From: Prorocentrum cordatum | Lineage: Eukaryota > Sar > Dinophyceae > Prorocentrales > Prorocentraceae | Direction of reading: 5' to 3' | Length of the DNA: 64,000 nucleotides | Assembly: GCA_963575745.1 (NCBI GenBank) | Contig: CAUYUJ010012191.1 | Location: forward strand, 185,001-249,000 | Shown: positions 1 through 9,079 of the stretch, piece by piece | Position numbering within the stretch: the stretch's first letter is position 1 | Layout of the letters: the number at the start of each line of letters is the position of its first letter | The notes under the pieces: generated by a model | The model's database searches: none | The model's input: only the letters and a program-made list of their open reading frames with translations | Told to the model about the DNA's origin: nothing | Made by a program: the position numbers and the translations under genes

Positions 1-480
1 GCCGTCAAGTCGCCCTCGATCTGCAACGTGACCAGTCAAGACGTTGGCGATGGCGCTGCCGCGCAACACTTCCTGGGATAGTCCTCGTGCTTGCGCCTCC
101 TGAGGCGTGAGGTGCGAGTTTGCGTGCTCGACGGTGAAGTCGCTCCTGGGGCGGTGCTGAAGCGCGCTTCGCACAACGAACCACAGGTCGGCTTCCTGCC
201 CTGCGGCTTCAGGATGCTTGTCGCACCGCGACCACCACCCCTCGCAGACCGCCAAGTTGTCGGTGAAGAAAACCGCGGGGCCGCGCGATTGGCGGGCTGC
301 CAGCACCAATGCCTGAAGCTCGCCACGATGAGCCGTCTGCCGTGCACCTGCGAGAGGACCGAAGATGGCGCTATCGACCCCAGGGCCTCGCAACGAACAC
401 TACACACAGCGACGCCCACCCGTCGGAACTGAGGATGCATCGAGTCGGGCCCGCCGCTGGCGTCGCCGAACAGCGCGAGG
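1..480 (-). pseudogene. RNase H domain of the retroelement
   Basis: The minus frame entering from about 330 downward is open to position 1. It shows RNase H hallmarks: a reading of TAHRGELQALVLAAR (an E-containing helix), then FFTDNLAVCEGWW (the TDN aspartate motif), and VEHANSHLTPQEAQARG near the end. Upstream, near 440-480, another frame reads ALFGDASGG, the usual first catalytic Asp motif. The two halves are offset by a frameshift near 340-400. The order, a D in GDASGG, an E in GELQ, a D in TDN and a late H in the HANSH segment, fits the catalytic set of RNase H. In the element this domain would degrade the RNA strand during reverse transcription. It is not functional as written. Confidence 0.7.
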
Positions 481-628
481 GGCTCGTGCGTGGTGCCGAT
501 GCCGAGGCCCTGGCGGCCTAGCGCGTCGCCGGTGTTGGTCCAGCAGGGCTCGTCGGGAGGAGCTGGGACGCGGGTCCACCCCTTAGGTAGGGCGCCTCGG
601 CGCCAGAAAGCAGGGATAGGCCTCAGCT

Positions 629-1114
629 TCAGCGTGAGCTCTCGCGGCGAGGTGGGCGCTGAGGTTGTAAGCCTTGGACCCCTGGTTGGCCTCGCGTCCA
701 CATCCTGTGCAACGGCGTCTCCACGTCGCGCACGCGCCTGGGACATGCGCAGTCGACCGAGTCCTGCGTGCCACAGGTGTCGGTGACCCGCTCGCCAGGC
801 CAGGAACCGCCAGCAGCGATAGAGACCAGGAGCGGCGCGAGGTGCTGGTGCTGCTGGGGTCCCTCGGGCATCTTCACCATGGCGCGATGGGAGGCCATGT
901 CGGCCCCATGCTGCAGGCCTCCCCCGCGCCAGTGGAGGGCGGCGTCGCTCCATAGCTGCTCCAGTGCCGAGGCGTCGAACGCGTTGAGCAACTGCTGAGT
1001 GGAGCCGTCGACGAGCGCCTCCACGTTGCGCAATGTCCAGCGCTCCCATCCGCCTCCAGGGAGGTGGCGGACCCACCCGAGCGGGCCCCCGGGGTCCCAG
1101 TCGCACTCCATCAA
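629..1114 (-). pseudogene. Retroelement linker with Cys/His segment between RT and RNase H
   Basis: The open frame here includes ACPRRVRDVETPLHRMW around 670-730, which resembles the short Cys/His motif (CPxC-x-ETPLHRxWxCP type) that often sits between RT and RNase H in dinoflagellate retroelements. One or more expected Cys are missing or out of frame. The upstream part (WDPGGPLGWVRHLPGGGWER) has no family I can name. The assignment rests on position between the two enzyme domains and on the ETPLHR string. Confidence 0.45.
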
Positions 1115-1159
1115 GAAAGCTGGCAGCGCTGAGGTCGGACCCCGAACGTGGCGATGGCG

Positions 1160-2017
1160 CTAAGCAGGTGGAGCGTCCCGTAGCTGATAGTGGATCGGAA
1201 TCCGCGCTTGTTGAACTCGCCGCCTGAAGTCGGCATCGCGACGCAATGCTTGGAACCAGAGCTCGAGCTGCTGTCGCCGGAGGCGCCGTGCAGAATCCTG
1301 AGCTCCGCGCAGGGAGCTGCAGGGCGGTGGTGAGGCACGTCCCCTTGCCAGCTGCGGCGCTGACGGCGCCAGGGCGCTGGCGGGCCTTGCGTCGCCGCAA
1401 GGCTGGGGTGCCCGGGATCTGGCGCCCGTAGCTGGCTGCGGCTTGGGGGGGGCTATCTCGATCCGCGAGCACGCGCGGTATTGCTTGCTGGCCCTCACGA
1501 AACCTCGAACACGAAGATGCGACATGAAAGCCTTCTTCGTCCAGCTAGTCCGGGTGGGTCGCCGCGTGCCCTTGCCCGCAGTGAGGTCGACTCCGGGACA
1601 TGGTGAGCACTTGGTGGCCGAGGCGACGTGACCCTTGACGCGTAGAGCATCCATGATGCGCCTGGCCAGCCCGCGGCGGCTGGCGATGACCGCGCTCTTC
1701 GGCGAGATGCAGCGGCCGTCGGAGACAAATGCGTCGCAGGTCTCGGCAACCGTGGCGACAAACGTGCTCTCTGCGCCTGGCCCCGTGCCAACCGCGGCCT
1801 CGGATAGGTCGTCGATCCACATGCGGGGGGCCAGGGTGCCAGTCGGCTTGGGCTGCGTGATCTTATCCAATATGAAGTAAGCGAGGCGCCGCGCAGACCG
1901 CGTCCCTGAACGCAGCCCCTGCACGATGTACCTGGTGGGTTGGACAGCCAGCGATGCTGCTTCGTCGCGGATCAAGACCCGCGGGGCGGGGCACAACTGA
2001 AGCTCGAGGGCGAGCAT
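1160..2017 (-). pseudogene. Reverse transcriptase palm region
   Basis: The 285-residue frame contains RYIVQGLRSGTRSARRLAYF, which fits the RT block with a conserved G-x-RSG. MWIDDLSEAAVG (about 1780-1830) follows and occupies the place of the catalytic xDD box; here it reads IDD with a Trp before it. Then comes GRCISPKSAVIASRRGLARR, the post-catalytic 'S-P-K-S' segment typical of these elements. After about residue 190 the frame turns Arg/Pro/Ala-rich and probably is no longer the original frame. The start codon is not meaningful, because the preceding coding sequence is in the neighbouring frame (2237-1863). Confidence 0.75.
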
Positions 2018-2181
2018 GGCGGGGAGAAGCCCAGACGTGGGGCGGCGCGTCCGAGCTTGACCCAGTCCATGGACATGTAGAAGGCCTTGGTGTCGAGCAT
2101 GTCGCGCGAGTGCGCCAGACCCATCGTGCTGCGGGCCTCCTCGTCGGTGGCGCCGACGAAGGCCTCGAAGGCGGCGGCGTT

Positions 2182-3045
2182 CTAGCGGGCCGCGGCGCCC
2201 CGAGGCGGCGCTTCGTCATGGCCCCAGTCCTGGGCATCGGGCCCGCGAGCTTGGCTCCAGATGCGGGCGATCATGCAGAGAATGCCGATCACGCGCTCGC
2301 CCCCCGCCTTCCTGGCCAAACGCTGCCCCGAGACCAAGGGCAGCCGCCGTGGCCGACAGCCCGCCTGCTCGCACTCCGAGTGCAAGTCGAGAAGCCCCGT
2401 GAGGTCGTTGTCGGGTAGCCGCTCACCATCAGTAGGACGTAGTTGGTCCGCGCCTCTGCCTGCGCGAGGGCGCATGCGCTTCAAGGCGGCTCTCGACTGA
2501 AGGAGACCCAGCGCGGGGGGGTCCTCGAAGCCGAGCAACTCACGCAGCTCGCTCCAGGTGTCGGCCGCGTGCCTGTCCTCCTGGTGAAGCGCCCGCAGCT
2601 CATGCCAGACTCTGGCCTCGTGATCCACCAGGTCGCGGGGGTGGGCGACGGACTGACATCCTTGTGGGTCGATCATCTCGTCGGCCAGGCCGGGCTGCCC
2701 CCTCAAGGACTTGAAGAGCACCGGCGGGCCCTGCGGCGGGACGATCCAATCCTTGAAGCTGCGCAAGGAGGCGCCAACAGCACGCCCCCGCCCACAGCGC
2801 AGGCTGCTCAGCACGACCTCCGGCACATGCTCGGCGGTTTGGATAGGGCAAGCGTGGCCGGGAGCGAGGGCCCCGACGGAGACTTGCTCAAGTGATGGGC
2901 GGCTCCTCTGCAGCTGCCCCACGAGCGTGTCGACCCGCGCCTCGGCTAGCGGCAGGAGCGCGTCGGGCGCGAGCAGGGGCGTCCTGAACCAGGCGGCGAC
3001 GCTCGGCAGCAGCGCGGCGGCGTTCGGCGGCCGCTGCGCGCGCAA
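2182..3045 (-). pseudogene. N-terminal part of the reverse transcriptase
   Basis: This 287-residue frame ends with QRLARKAGGERVIGILCMIA then RIWSQAR, which fits the RT entry block (basic residues, G-x-R-x-I-x-L, then R-I/W). Upstream is LRPTDGERLPDNDLTGLLDL, a stretch that regularly precedes the RT block in this kind of element. The next part of the protein continues in another frame (2237-1863), so a frameshift lies near 2190. A short continuation upstream (FAHYSKRVVGGTPVARA, near 3050-3090) is again in a different frame. Confidence 0.65.
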
Positions 3046-3124
3046 CGGGGGTGCCGCCGACGACCCTCTTCGAGTAGTGCGCGAAATTCCCGTGGGCAGT
3101 ATGTAGTGCCGCCTTCCAGCTCAC

Positions 3125-4110
3125 TGCGTAGTCGGTGTCAGTGACCTCCGCGTGGATGGTGCGCTGGACCGCGGACGCCTGGCACTCGGCTGGGTGGACA
3201 CCGCCGCCTCGGGAGAGGCCTCGGCAATGCTGGGGTTCTCGTGCATGGCGACATGCAGCCCCTTCGACCTGACGGACTCATCTGGCGTAGGCGTCGCTGG
3301 GAGGCCCAGTGACCTTGGCGCCGACGCGGTAGGCTGCCGACTCGCCGATCGCTGCCCACAGAATAAAAGCTGGAGCTCTGGCGTTAGCCGCTCGCTCCCA
3401 CGCGTGCCCAGATCCAGTAGGGAACATCTCCTCCGTGGTGTGGGCAGTCGTCGCAGACGGGCGAGATGGAGGTGACAGGGTGGGGCGTGAGGGGCTGTGA
3501 TTGCCGCGCCACAGAGCCAAGGTGACTCTGAGACTGATTTCCGCCGACCTCCTCAACCGCCACTCGGCCGCCGTCCACTGGCCCGTGGTCAGAAACACCC
3601 ACTAGGACCAGCTCGGCCTCGGGGGGCTCCTCGATGTCCTCGTGCGGTGGGAAGCCCTGGCCGTCGTCCCCGTCCAGGCACTCGAACGGGTCGGCGTCGT
3701 CCTCATCGATGGTGTGGCGCCTGGGAGTAGCACGGGCCTCGGGTCGGTCACCTTCGCCCTCCTCAGCCACGGGCGTAGCGTCGTGGGCGGCGGCCAGCAG
3801 CGGCGGCTCGGCGAATGTGCTGAGACTGCGGGTGCTGGGCTGGGGCGGCCTGCCACACGGCGCGCCATTCTCCCTCGCGGGGGGCGTTTCATCCTGTGGC
3901 GGCGGCAGCAGCAAGTTCTCAACTTCATCAGCCCACGAGTCGTCGCCGTCGCTGGAGGAGAACCCTTCGCCGTCCGAATCACCGGTGGATATGTCAGCCT
4001 TGAGTGGCTCGGGCTGGCTGCCGAAGGCCTCCTTCAAGAAATCATCCCGCTTGAGACGGGTGGCGTCTCTGCGGGTGCGCGCCTCGCTTGGCAGAGGCAG
4101 TCGGCGGCGG
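3125..4110 (-). other. Acidic coding-like segment of unknown origin
   Basis: Minus-strand reading from about 4100 gives TRLKRDDFLKEAFGSQPEP, then STGDSDGEGFSSSDGDDSWA and DEVENLLLP, with more acidic stretches (EDDADPFECLDGDDGQGF) near 3650-3700. A possible acceptor AG lies at about 4094 (cgcagag). The segment could be an exon of an acidic cytoplasmic tail, or the 5' region of the retroelement immediately downstream. After about 3560 neither alternative frame looks convincing. I do not recognise a family. No stop separates it from the Cys-rich segment to its right except a frame change. Confidence 0.35.
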
Positions 4111-4149
4111 GCGGTGTCGGGTGCCAGCGGGTAGTGGCCTTGGCACCGC

Positions 4150-4370
4150 CGCGCGGCGCGTCGTCAGCGGCTGGCCGCCGCCGAGGAGCTCCACCGCGAG
4201 GCCGCAATGGGTCTTCCAGGGGGCGGCCTGCACGTCTCGGAACCCTGTGGCGCAAGGTATGCAGGAGGTCGAGCACAAACCGTACTCGATATGCGATCCC
4301 GCGGTGTCCGCGGCACAGGTGAAGGTCGCATTGCACTGTGGCACGTCCCGCTGACTTCCAAACAGTTTGC
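4150..4370 (-). other. Cys-rich coding-like segment
   Basis: The minus frame reads VPQCNATFTCAADTAG, then YGLCSTSCIPCATGFRDV and PWKTHCGLAVELLGGGQ: six Cys within about 45 residues, with one N-x-T glycosylation sequon. This looks like a small extracellular disulfide-rich module rather than random sequence, but no named domain was recognised. It runs into the acidic segment (3125-4110) after a frame change and is bounded on its right by the GGA tract. It could be an exon of a neighbouring gene or captured sequence. Confidence 0.35.
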
Positions 4371-4497
4371 GCCGAATCGGCACCGCGCAGCCACCAGCTG
4401 CCGCCCGACAGCTTATGGCGCGCGGCCCCAAGAACGCCTCGCGGAGGCTCGGCGCGACCCCGCGGCCCCACTGCATGGGCGACGGAGCCAAACGGTT

Positions 4498-4752
4498 CTT
4501 GGGAGGAGGAGGAGGAGGAGGAGGAGGAGGAGGAGGAGGAGGAGGAGGAGGAGGAGGAGTAGGAGGAGGAGGAGAGGAGGAGGAGGAGGAGGAGGGGGAG
4601 GAGGAGGAGGAGGAGGAGGAGGAGGAGGAGGAGGAGGAGGAGGAGGGAGGAGGAGGAGGAGGAGGAGGAGGAGGAGGAGGAGGAGGAGGAGGAGGAGGAG
4701 GAGGAGGAGGAGGAGGAGGAGGAGGAGGAGGAGGAGGAGGAGGAGGAGGAGT
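4498..4752. repeat. (GGA)n tract, about 250 bp
   Basis: Near-uninterrupted GGA triplets on the plus strand. They create artefactual poly-Gly, poly-Glu, poly-Arg, poly-Pro, poly-Ser and poly-Leu frames on both strands. The tract lies just downstream of the last visible aquaporin exon on the minus strand. Confidence 0.95.
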
Positions 4753-5009
4753 GCGGTGAGGGGGAGGCAGAAGGGGGGGGGCACGGGGGCAGGGAGGTAT
4801 GCGTCTTTCGCAACAGGCCTCGGGGCAGGACGGCGACGGAAGGAGTGCTGAGGGGGAGGAGGAGTTGGAGCGAGAGGAGCAGGGGCTTCTCGAAGAAGGG
4901 GAGCGAAGGAGGCAGGGAGGGAGGGACTCGGGGGCGAGGGCGCGAGCCGGAGGCCGAGGCGTGCCGGGGAGAGGGGGGCGGAGAGGCCGAAGACGCTGCA
5001 GGGCCGGGC

Positions 5010-5124
5010 CATAGAGCTCGGAGAGTCTGTGCTTGGACGACATGGTCACGCTCAGCATGACGAAGCAGAGCAGAAACGTGAACGCCGTCTCCGCCGCGGC
5101 CACCCCAGTCCAGCTCCACCCGGC
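5010..5124 (-). CDS. Aquaporin exon: domain II helix 4
   Basis: Translates to AGWSWTGVAAAETAFTFLL then CFVMLSVTMSSKHRLSELY. The A-A-E-T-x-F-T-F string is the classic start of MIP helix 4. The acceptor is cttctgAG at 5126-5125, giving phase 0, which matches the phase-0 end of the 6335-6111 exon and yields FALG/AGWSW across the join. The proposed donor is TATG/GC at 5009, leaving one base and stopping at LYG, where other MIPs continue with VAIG in helix 5. GA or GT donors a few codons earlier are possible. The next exon (helix 5 with NPA2) is not visible to the left. Confidence 0.75.
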
Positions 5125-5289
5125 CTCAGAAGCCAATCGCCCCCCCTCGAAACCAGGACCCGGACCGATCCACGGCTGTTCCTCCAGATCCCCACGCAGC
5201 CGGCCCGATGCAGTCAGGAGGACGCCAACCGTGCATCAACACCGAGCGTCGACAGGCAGATACTGCGCCCAAGATCGGCGTATCTGCCC

Positions 5290-5925
5290 TTCTAGCTTGG
5301 CTGCGAATCCACACACACACGCACCCACAGACACTCACAAACACGCACACACGCACACTTTTTGGCGGACGCGGCCTCGCGCGCGGCGATGAGCCGGAGT
5401 CAATAAGAGTACCAAGCGCGGGGCCGCGGCCAGGACGACGGTGCGAAACAAAACGGACATTGAAAGTCAACGCGCAGTGAACGGACGAACAAAACGAACA
5501 ACTAAACGAAACCTTGGGATCGCCGCGAAACTACACGAAACACGAAACGCTCGTCATAACGACACGTCTAAACAACTGCGTTAAGCCAACAGCAGAACAA
5601 CCCACAACCGAACAACAACGAACAACGACACATAAAGCAACACAAGGCCAAAGCCAAGCTAAACAGCCATGTGTTCGGTCCCTGAACATAGCACAGAACA
5701 ACACAAACACACAACGCACACACACGACAGCACAGCACAATACATCACAACGCACACACACAACACAACACAACGCAGCACAACACAGCATACACACGCA
5801 GAAACGCGCGCACGCACGCACGCACACACACAGACACCCAAACACCCAGACACCGAGACACCCAGACACGCACCCGCGCACCCACGCACCCACGCGCACA
5901 CACGCGCACACACCGATCCTGGACC
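5290..5925. repeat. CA/AAC-rich low-complexity region
   Basis: (CA)n, CACACG and ACAACA runs fill this intron interval between the helix-3 and helix-4 exons of aquaporin domain II. No gene was seen. The Thr/His-rich (plus) and Val/Cys-rich (minus) frames here are compositional. Confidence 0.85.
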
Positions 5926-6110
5926 CAGGATGGACCTGGCCAGGATCGTCGTGAAGTTGCATAAGTCGGCGCCTCCCGAGGGGAGCACCCTGCCGACCGA
6001 TGGCTCCATTAACCACCCCAGTGCCGACTGGTCGACGGATCAGCCAGCGCAGGGGCACAATGAAGCCCACATGGGCGGATACCAGGGCCTTCTAAGCACC
6101 AGGCAGCTGC

Positions 6111-6335
6111 ACCTAGGGCGAAATCGTTCCCGCAGATCGCGACGTAGGTCAGCCCGGCCACCGCGGCACCAGAGAACTGAGCGATACCGTAGATCAGACC
6201 AGTCCGCACGTCGATCTTCTGGATGGCGTACACGGCCATGGTAACAGCGGGGTTGAAATGGGCTTCGGAGAGGTCCCCCAGGGCAAATATCATGCACGCC
6301 AGGGATGCAGCAATCGAAAGCGCCTCGGCCCGCTC
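6111..6335 (-). CDS. Aquaporin exon: domain II helix 2, first NPA box, helix 3
   Basis: Seventy-five codons. ERAEALSIAASLACMIFAL forms helix 2, LSEAHFNPAVTMAVYAI holds the first NPA box and half-helix, and LIYGIAQFSGAAVAGLTYV is helix 3. The acceptor is a strong ctgctcttgcAG at 6337-6336. The donor is best placed as CTAGGT/GCAGCT (a GC donor at 6110-6109), which keeps phase 0 and joins FALG to AGWSW of the 5124-5010 exon. A GT donor two bases upstream (CTAG/GTGCAG) exists but breaks the phase. The NPA context SEAHFNPAV matches typical MIP loop B. Flanking introns carry repeats on both sides. Confidence 0.88.
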
Positions 6336-6424
6336 CTGCAAGAGCAGCGTTCCCGATCGTCAAGCCCCGAACGCAAAAGATCGGAGAGGAGCCAGTAGTA
6401 CGGCAGACTATGCTCTGACGACAT

Positions 6425-6620
6425 GGGCACTGGTAGAGGCCTCCCGAAAGGGGCCCGAGTGAATGGGGTCGGTGGATCGCGCCGCATCGCCGATGCATCG
6501 GCGACGTCGGCGATGAGCCGGCGACGCCGGCGTGGCGAAAATCGGGCTGCGCATCGAGTTGCATCATCGATGCATCGGCGGTGCGGCGCGACGGCGCGAT
6601 GCACCGACCCCGTCTACTCC
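6425..6620. repeat. Dispersed repeat R10, copy 1
   Basis: Contains cgccgatgcatcggcgacgt and a second gatgcatcggcggtgcgg, separated by a cgtggcgaaaatcgggct core. Related copies lie near 31930-32045, 33965-34115, 51540-51650 and, partially, 61270-61320. The arms are palindromic around GATGCATCGGCG. Confidence 0.65.
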
Positions 6621-6899
6621 GACCCCATCCAGCGCAGCCAGCGCTACGGGCCATTTCTGCTCCGACGACGTGGGCACTGGCTTCTGACACCGCGCGAACC
6701 ACTCCGCCCTCACCTGCCGCGCCACCCGTCGGCCTCAGGCTGCTGGCCGCGCCGCCGAGACCTGGCCGCCGCGCCCTCCCCGATCGCCCGGCCTGACCTC
6801 TGCCATCGCTGCCACCGCCGCCGCCGCCGTTCGGCCGGCGCCGCCCAGGGCGGTCGTCGTGCCCTCACCTGGGCCGCTCGGCGAGGCCGCGCACCTTCG

Positions 6900-7045
6900 G
6901 GCTGGGCAGGGGAGCGCCCTGGCAGGCAGCCTCGGGCTGCTCAGGGAAGCGCTCTCGCAGGTCATCTCGGGCGCATCAGAGACGCGTGCTTGCAGGCACT
7001 GTCGGGCTGCGCAAGGAGGCGTCCTGGCAGGTACGCGCAGAACTA
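6900..7045 (+). repeat. Minisatellite, about 31-36 bp period, four units
   Basis: Units starting near 6918, 6949, 6982 and 7018 share the pattern gcg(c/t)-cctggcagg...ctcgggctgc. The flanking interval 6620-7455 is otherwise GC-rich, with no exon recognised. Confidence 0.6.
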
Positions 7046-7454
7046 CGCCAGTGTGACTCTTCAATCCGCTGAGCGGCTGCCATTCTCGGAGGCCCCCAAA
7101 GGCTGTCGGCCCCGGCTCTCGAGTGGGCTGCGCTCGCGAGGTGGGCCGACGCCTTGCGCGGGCCACGCGGCCCAGAACGACCACCCCGGAGGGCGCTCAG
7201 CCCTAAGCGCCCCCGCGCAGTCGTCGACGACGTGTCGACGTGGCGCCAACATGGCGTCAATGGCGGTCGCAAAGAGGTCGGTGGAGGCATAACGGGTCGG
7301 GCTCCGGCCCTCAAGTTCCCGAGGCGCTTAATGCTGTATCTCTCCGAGGTCTTGCATTGCGAAGGCGCCGTGATCCCCCCCAAAGATCCCAGCGGCCGCC
7401 AGGTACGCGCTAGCGGCCGACGGGTACCTGCAGCTGACGACGACGACGAAGCCT

Positions 7455-7660
7455 TCCCCCCCCTACCCCTTGAGCAGGGACCAACCGTCCTGGCATTCCT
7501 ATGGTCCTACCACGACATGTTCTTAGAACCCCATGTGATCAAACAAAACAGACTCCGCCAGAAATGTTCTAAGAACATTTCGTGGAAACCACAAAAGGTT
7601 CTTAGAACATTGTTTAGTAGGTCTAAAGGCGAACCACGACACTTCGCTCTCGGTTGAACC
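7455..7660 (+). repeat. Fold-back family FB6, copy 1
   Basis: Shares gagcagggaccaaccgtcct, then gaaatgttct(a)agaacattt, cgtggaaaccacaa and ttcttagaacattgttt with a second copy at 34925-35180. The GTTCTTAGAAC/GTTCTAAGAAC blocks are palindromic. It sits in an aquaporin intron (between the 13.4 and 7.8 kb exons would be to the right; this copy is left of the 7.8 kb microexon). Confidence 0.7.
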
Positions 7661-7782
7661 CCGCTTCTGCGCGTGGCCGACCATCTTTGAACCATCGATC
7701 TGGGGTTCGCGTTGTGACCCACGTCGCTACGTCGGGGGTCCGATGCCCGCCCCGCGCGGCCGGCCGGCGCCGGGCCCGGCGC

Positions 7783-7818
7783 AGCCGCGGGGGAGTCCGT
7801 CAGGACGTTGAGGCCGAC
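7783..7818 (-). CDS. Aquaporin microexon: end of domain II helix 1 (36 bp)
   Basis: Encodes VGLNVLTDSPAA. The acceptor is ccgcgtcAG at 7820-7819, phase 0, matching the phase-0 end of the 13409-13323 exon; the join reads YFLVLT/VGLNVL. A GC donor follows (GCT/GCGCCG at 7782), again phase 0, and joins to ERAEALS of the 6335-6111 exon. Without this piece domain II is about 10 residues short between helix 1 and helix 2 compared with domain I (LGCNTMSGQVVWGG there), so an exon of this size was expected. It is tiny, so the placement is an inference from phase, splice dinucleotides and family fit. A donor one codon earlier is also possible. Confidence 0.6.
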
Positions 7819-7864
7819 CTGACGCGGGGCCTGAAAATCGCCGACGATGTGGCATTTCCCTCCT

Positions 7865-9075
7865 CCTGTCAATCCAGTCCAATCCTCCTCCTCCTCCTCC
7901 TCCTCATCTTCCTCCCCCTCCTCGTCCTCTTCCTCCTCCTCCTCCGTCTCCTGTGGTGGTGGGTTCTCGGTTTGAACAGACAGCGCCCCGCGTTCCCCCT
8001 CACTCTCCTCCTCCTCCTCCTCCTCCTCCTCCTCCTCCTCCCCTCCTCCTCCTCCCCTCCTCCTCCCTCCTCTCCTCCTCCTCCTCCTCCTCCTCCTCCT
8101 CCTCCTCCCTCCTCCTCTCCTCCTGTTCCTCCCTCTCCCTCCTCCTCCTCCTCCTCCTCCTCCTCCTCCTCCTCCTCCTCCTTCTCCTCCCTCCTCTCAT
8201 CCCTGCCTCTGCCCCCCGTGGTCTCTGCTTTGGCGCACTTCTCACACGTTTCGTGGCCCCACAGGGAGCTCCACCTGAGGCTCCAGTGGCTGCGTTTGCA
8301 TGCCCTCTCCGCTCCATCGGCGCGCCAATCACACGTTTCGTGGCTCCACAGGGAGCTCCACTTGAGGCTCCAGTGGCTGCGTTCGCATGCCCTCTCCGCT
8401 CCATCGGCGCGCCAATCACACGTTTCGTGGCTCCACAGGGAGCTCCACTTGAGGCTCCAGTGGCTGCGTTCGCATGCCTTCTCCGCCGCAGTATTTCGGC
8501 GCCCCCCTCACATATTTCGTCGCCCCATAGGGAGCTCCACCTGAGGCTCCAGTGGCTGCGTTCGCATGCCCGCTCCGCTCCATCGGCGCGCCCCTCACAC
8601 GTGTCGTGGCCCCACAGGGAGCTCCACCTGAGGCTCCAGTGGCTGCGTTCGCATGCCCTCTCTCCACACCGTTTCGGCGAACCACTTGCACGTTCTGTGG
8701 CCCCATGAGGAGCTCCACCTGAGGCCCCGGTGGCTGCCTTGACATGCGTTCTCCGCACCTTTTCGGCGTACCTGTCACACGTTTCGTGGCCTCCTGGGAA
8801 GCTCCACCTGAGGCCCGCATGGCTAGGCTCGCATGCTTTCTCCACTCTATTTCGGCGCACCCCTCACACGGTTCGCCGCCCCACCGTTCACACGTTTCGT
8901 GGCCCCACAATGAGCTCCACCTAAGGCCCCAGTGGCGCACCCCTCACACGTGTCGTGGCCCCATAGAGAGCTCCACCTGAGGCCCCAGTGGCTGCGTTCG
9001 CATGCCTTCTCCGCCGCAGTATTTCGGCGCCCCCCTCACATATTTCGTCGCCCCATAGGGAGCTCCAAAAGGCCG
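7865..9075 (+). repeat. Composite element, copy A1: CCT tract plus 87-bp tandem array
   Basis: Starts with broken (CCT)n and the string tcctgtggtggtgggttctc (7948-7967), then more (CCT)n to about 8195. A tandem array follows, with units beginning cacacgtttcgtggcc at 8243, 8330, 8417 and about 8508 (periods 87, 87, 91), continuing less regularly to about 9070. Each unit holds gggagctccac-ctgaggc and ctgcgttcgcatgcc. The long frames here are repeat artefacts. Other copies: 13765-14600, 44395-45125 (minus) and 46190-47580 (minus). Confidence 0.85.
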
Positions 9076-9079
9076 CGCC

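Larger units (their letters stand above)
1..3124 (-). mobile_element. Decayed non-LTR retroelement (RT plus RNase H), cut by the left edge
   Basis: On the minus strand this stretch carries, in order, an N-terminal RT region, the RT palm, a short Cys/His segment and an RNase H domain. They fall in different frames, so the element has several frameshifts and is probably dead. The RNase H frame runs open into the left edge, so the 3' end is outside. The layout matches the abundant LINE-like elements of dinoflagellate genomes. No endonuclease domain was recognised upstream, and no poly-A tail or target-site duplication can be judged because one end is missing. It shares its strand with the aquaporin exons and lies downstream of the last one visible (5010), so it is either inside an intron of that gene or 3' of it. 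Confidence 0.75.

Noticed and set aside
36-1472. 478-residue minus frame as one protein
   Set aside because: Only short parts (for example ALFGDASGG) match the retroelement. The rest is out of frame with the RNase H reading and is Arg/Pro-rich filler.
4413-5119. Long frames of poly-Ser, poly-Pro, poly-Leu, poly-Gly or poly-Glu
   Set aside because: They arise from reading the (GGA)n/(CCT)n tract in each frame. The same happens at 7.9-8.2, 16.3, 17.2-17.5, 18.0, 24.8, 29.3, 47.5 and 53.7 kb.
7953-8860. 250-290 residue frames over the 87-bp array, with repeated blocks such as LHLRLQWLRSHALSAPSAR
   Set aside because: The periodic protein simply mirrors the DNA repeat. An 87-bp unit is divisible by three, so several frames stay open by chance, on both strands.
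8243-9075. Possible CRISPR array
   Set aside because: Units are contiguous and similar along their full length, without unique spacers, and the genome is eukaryotic.
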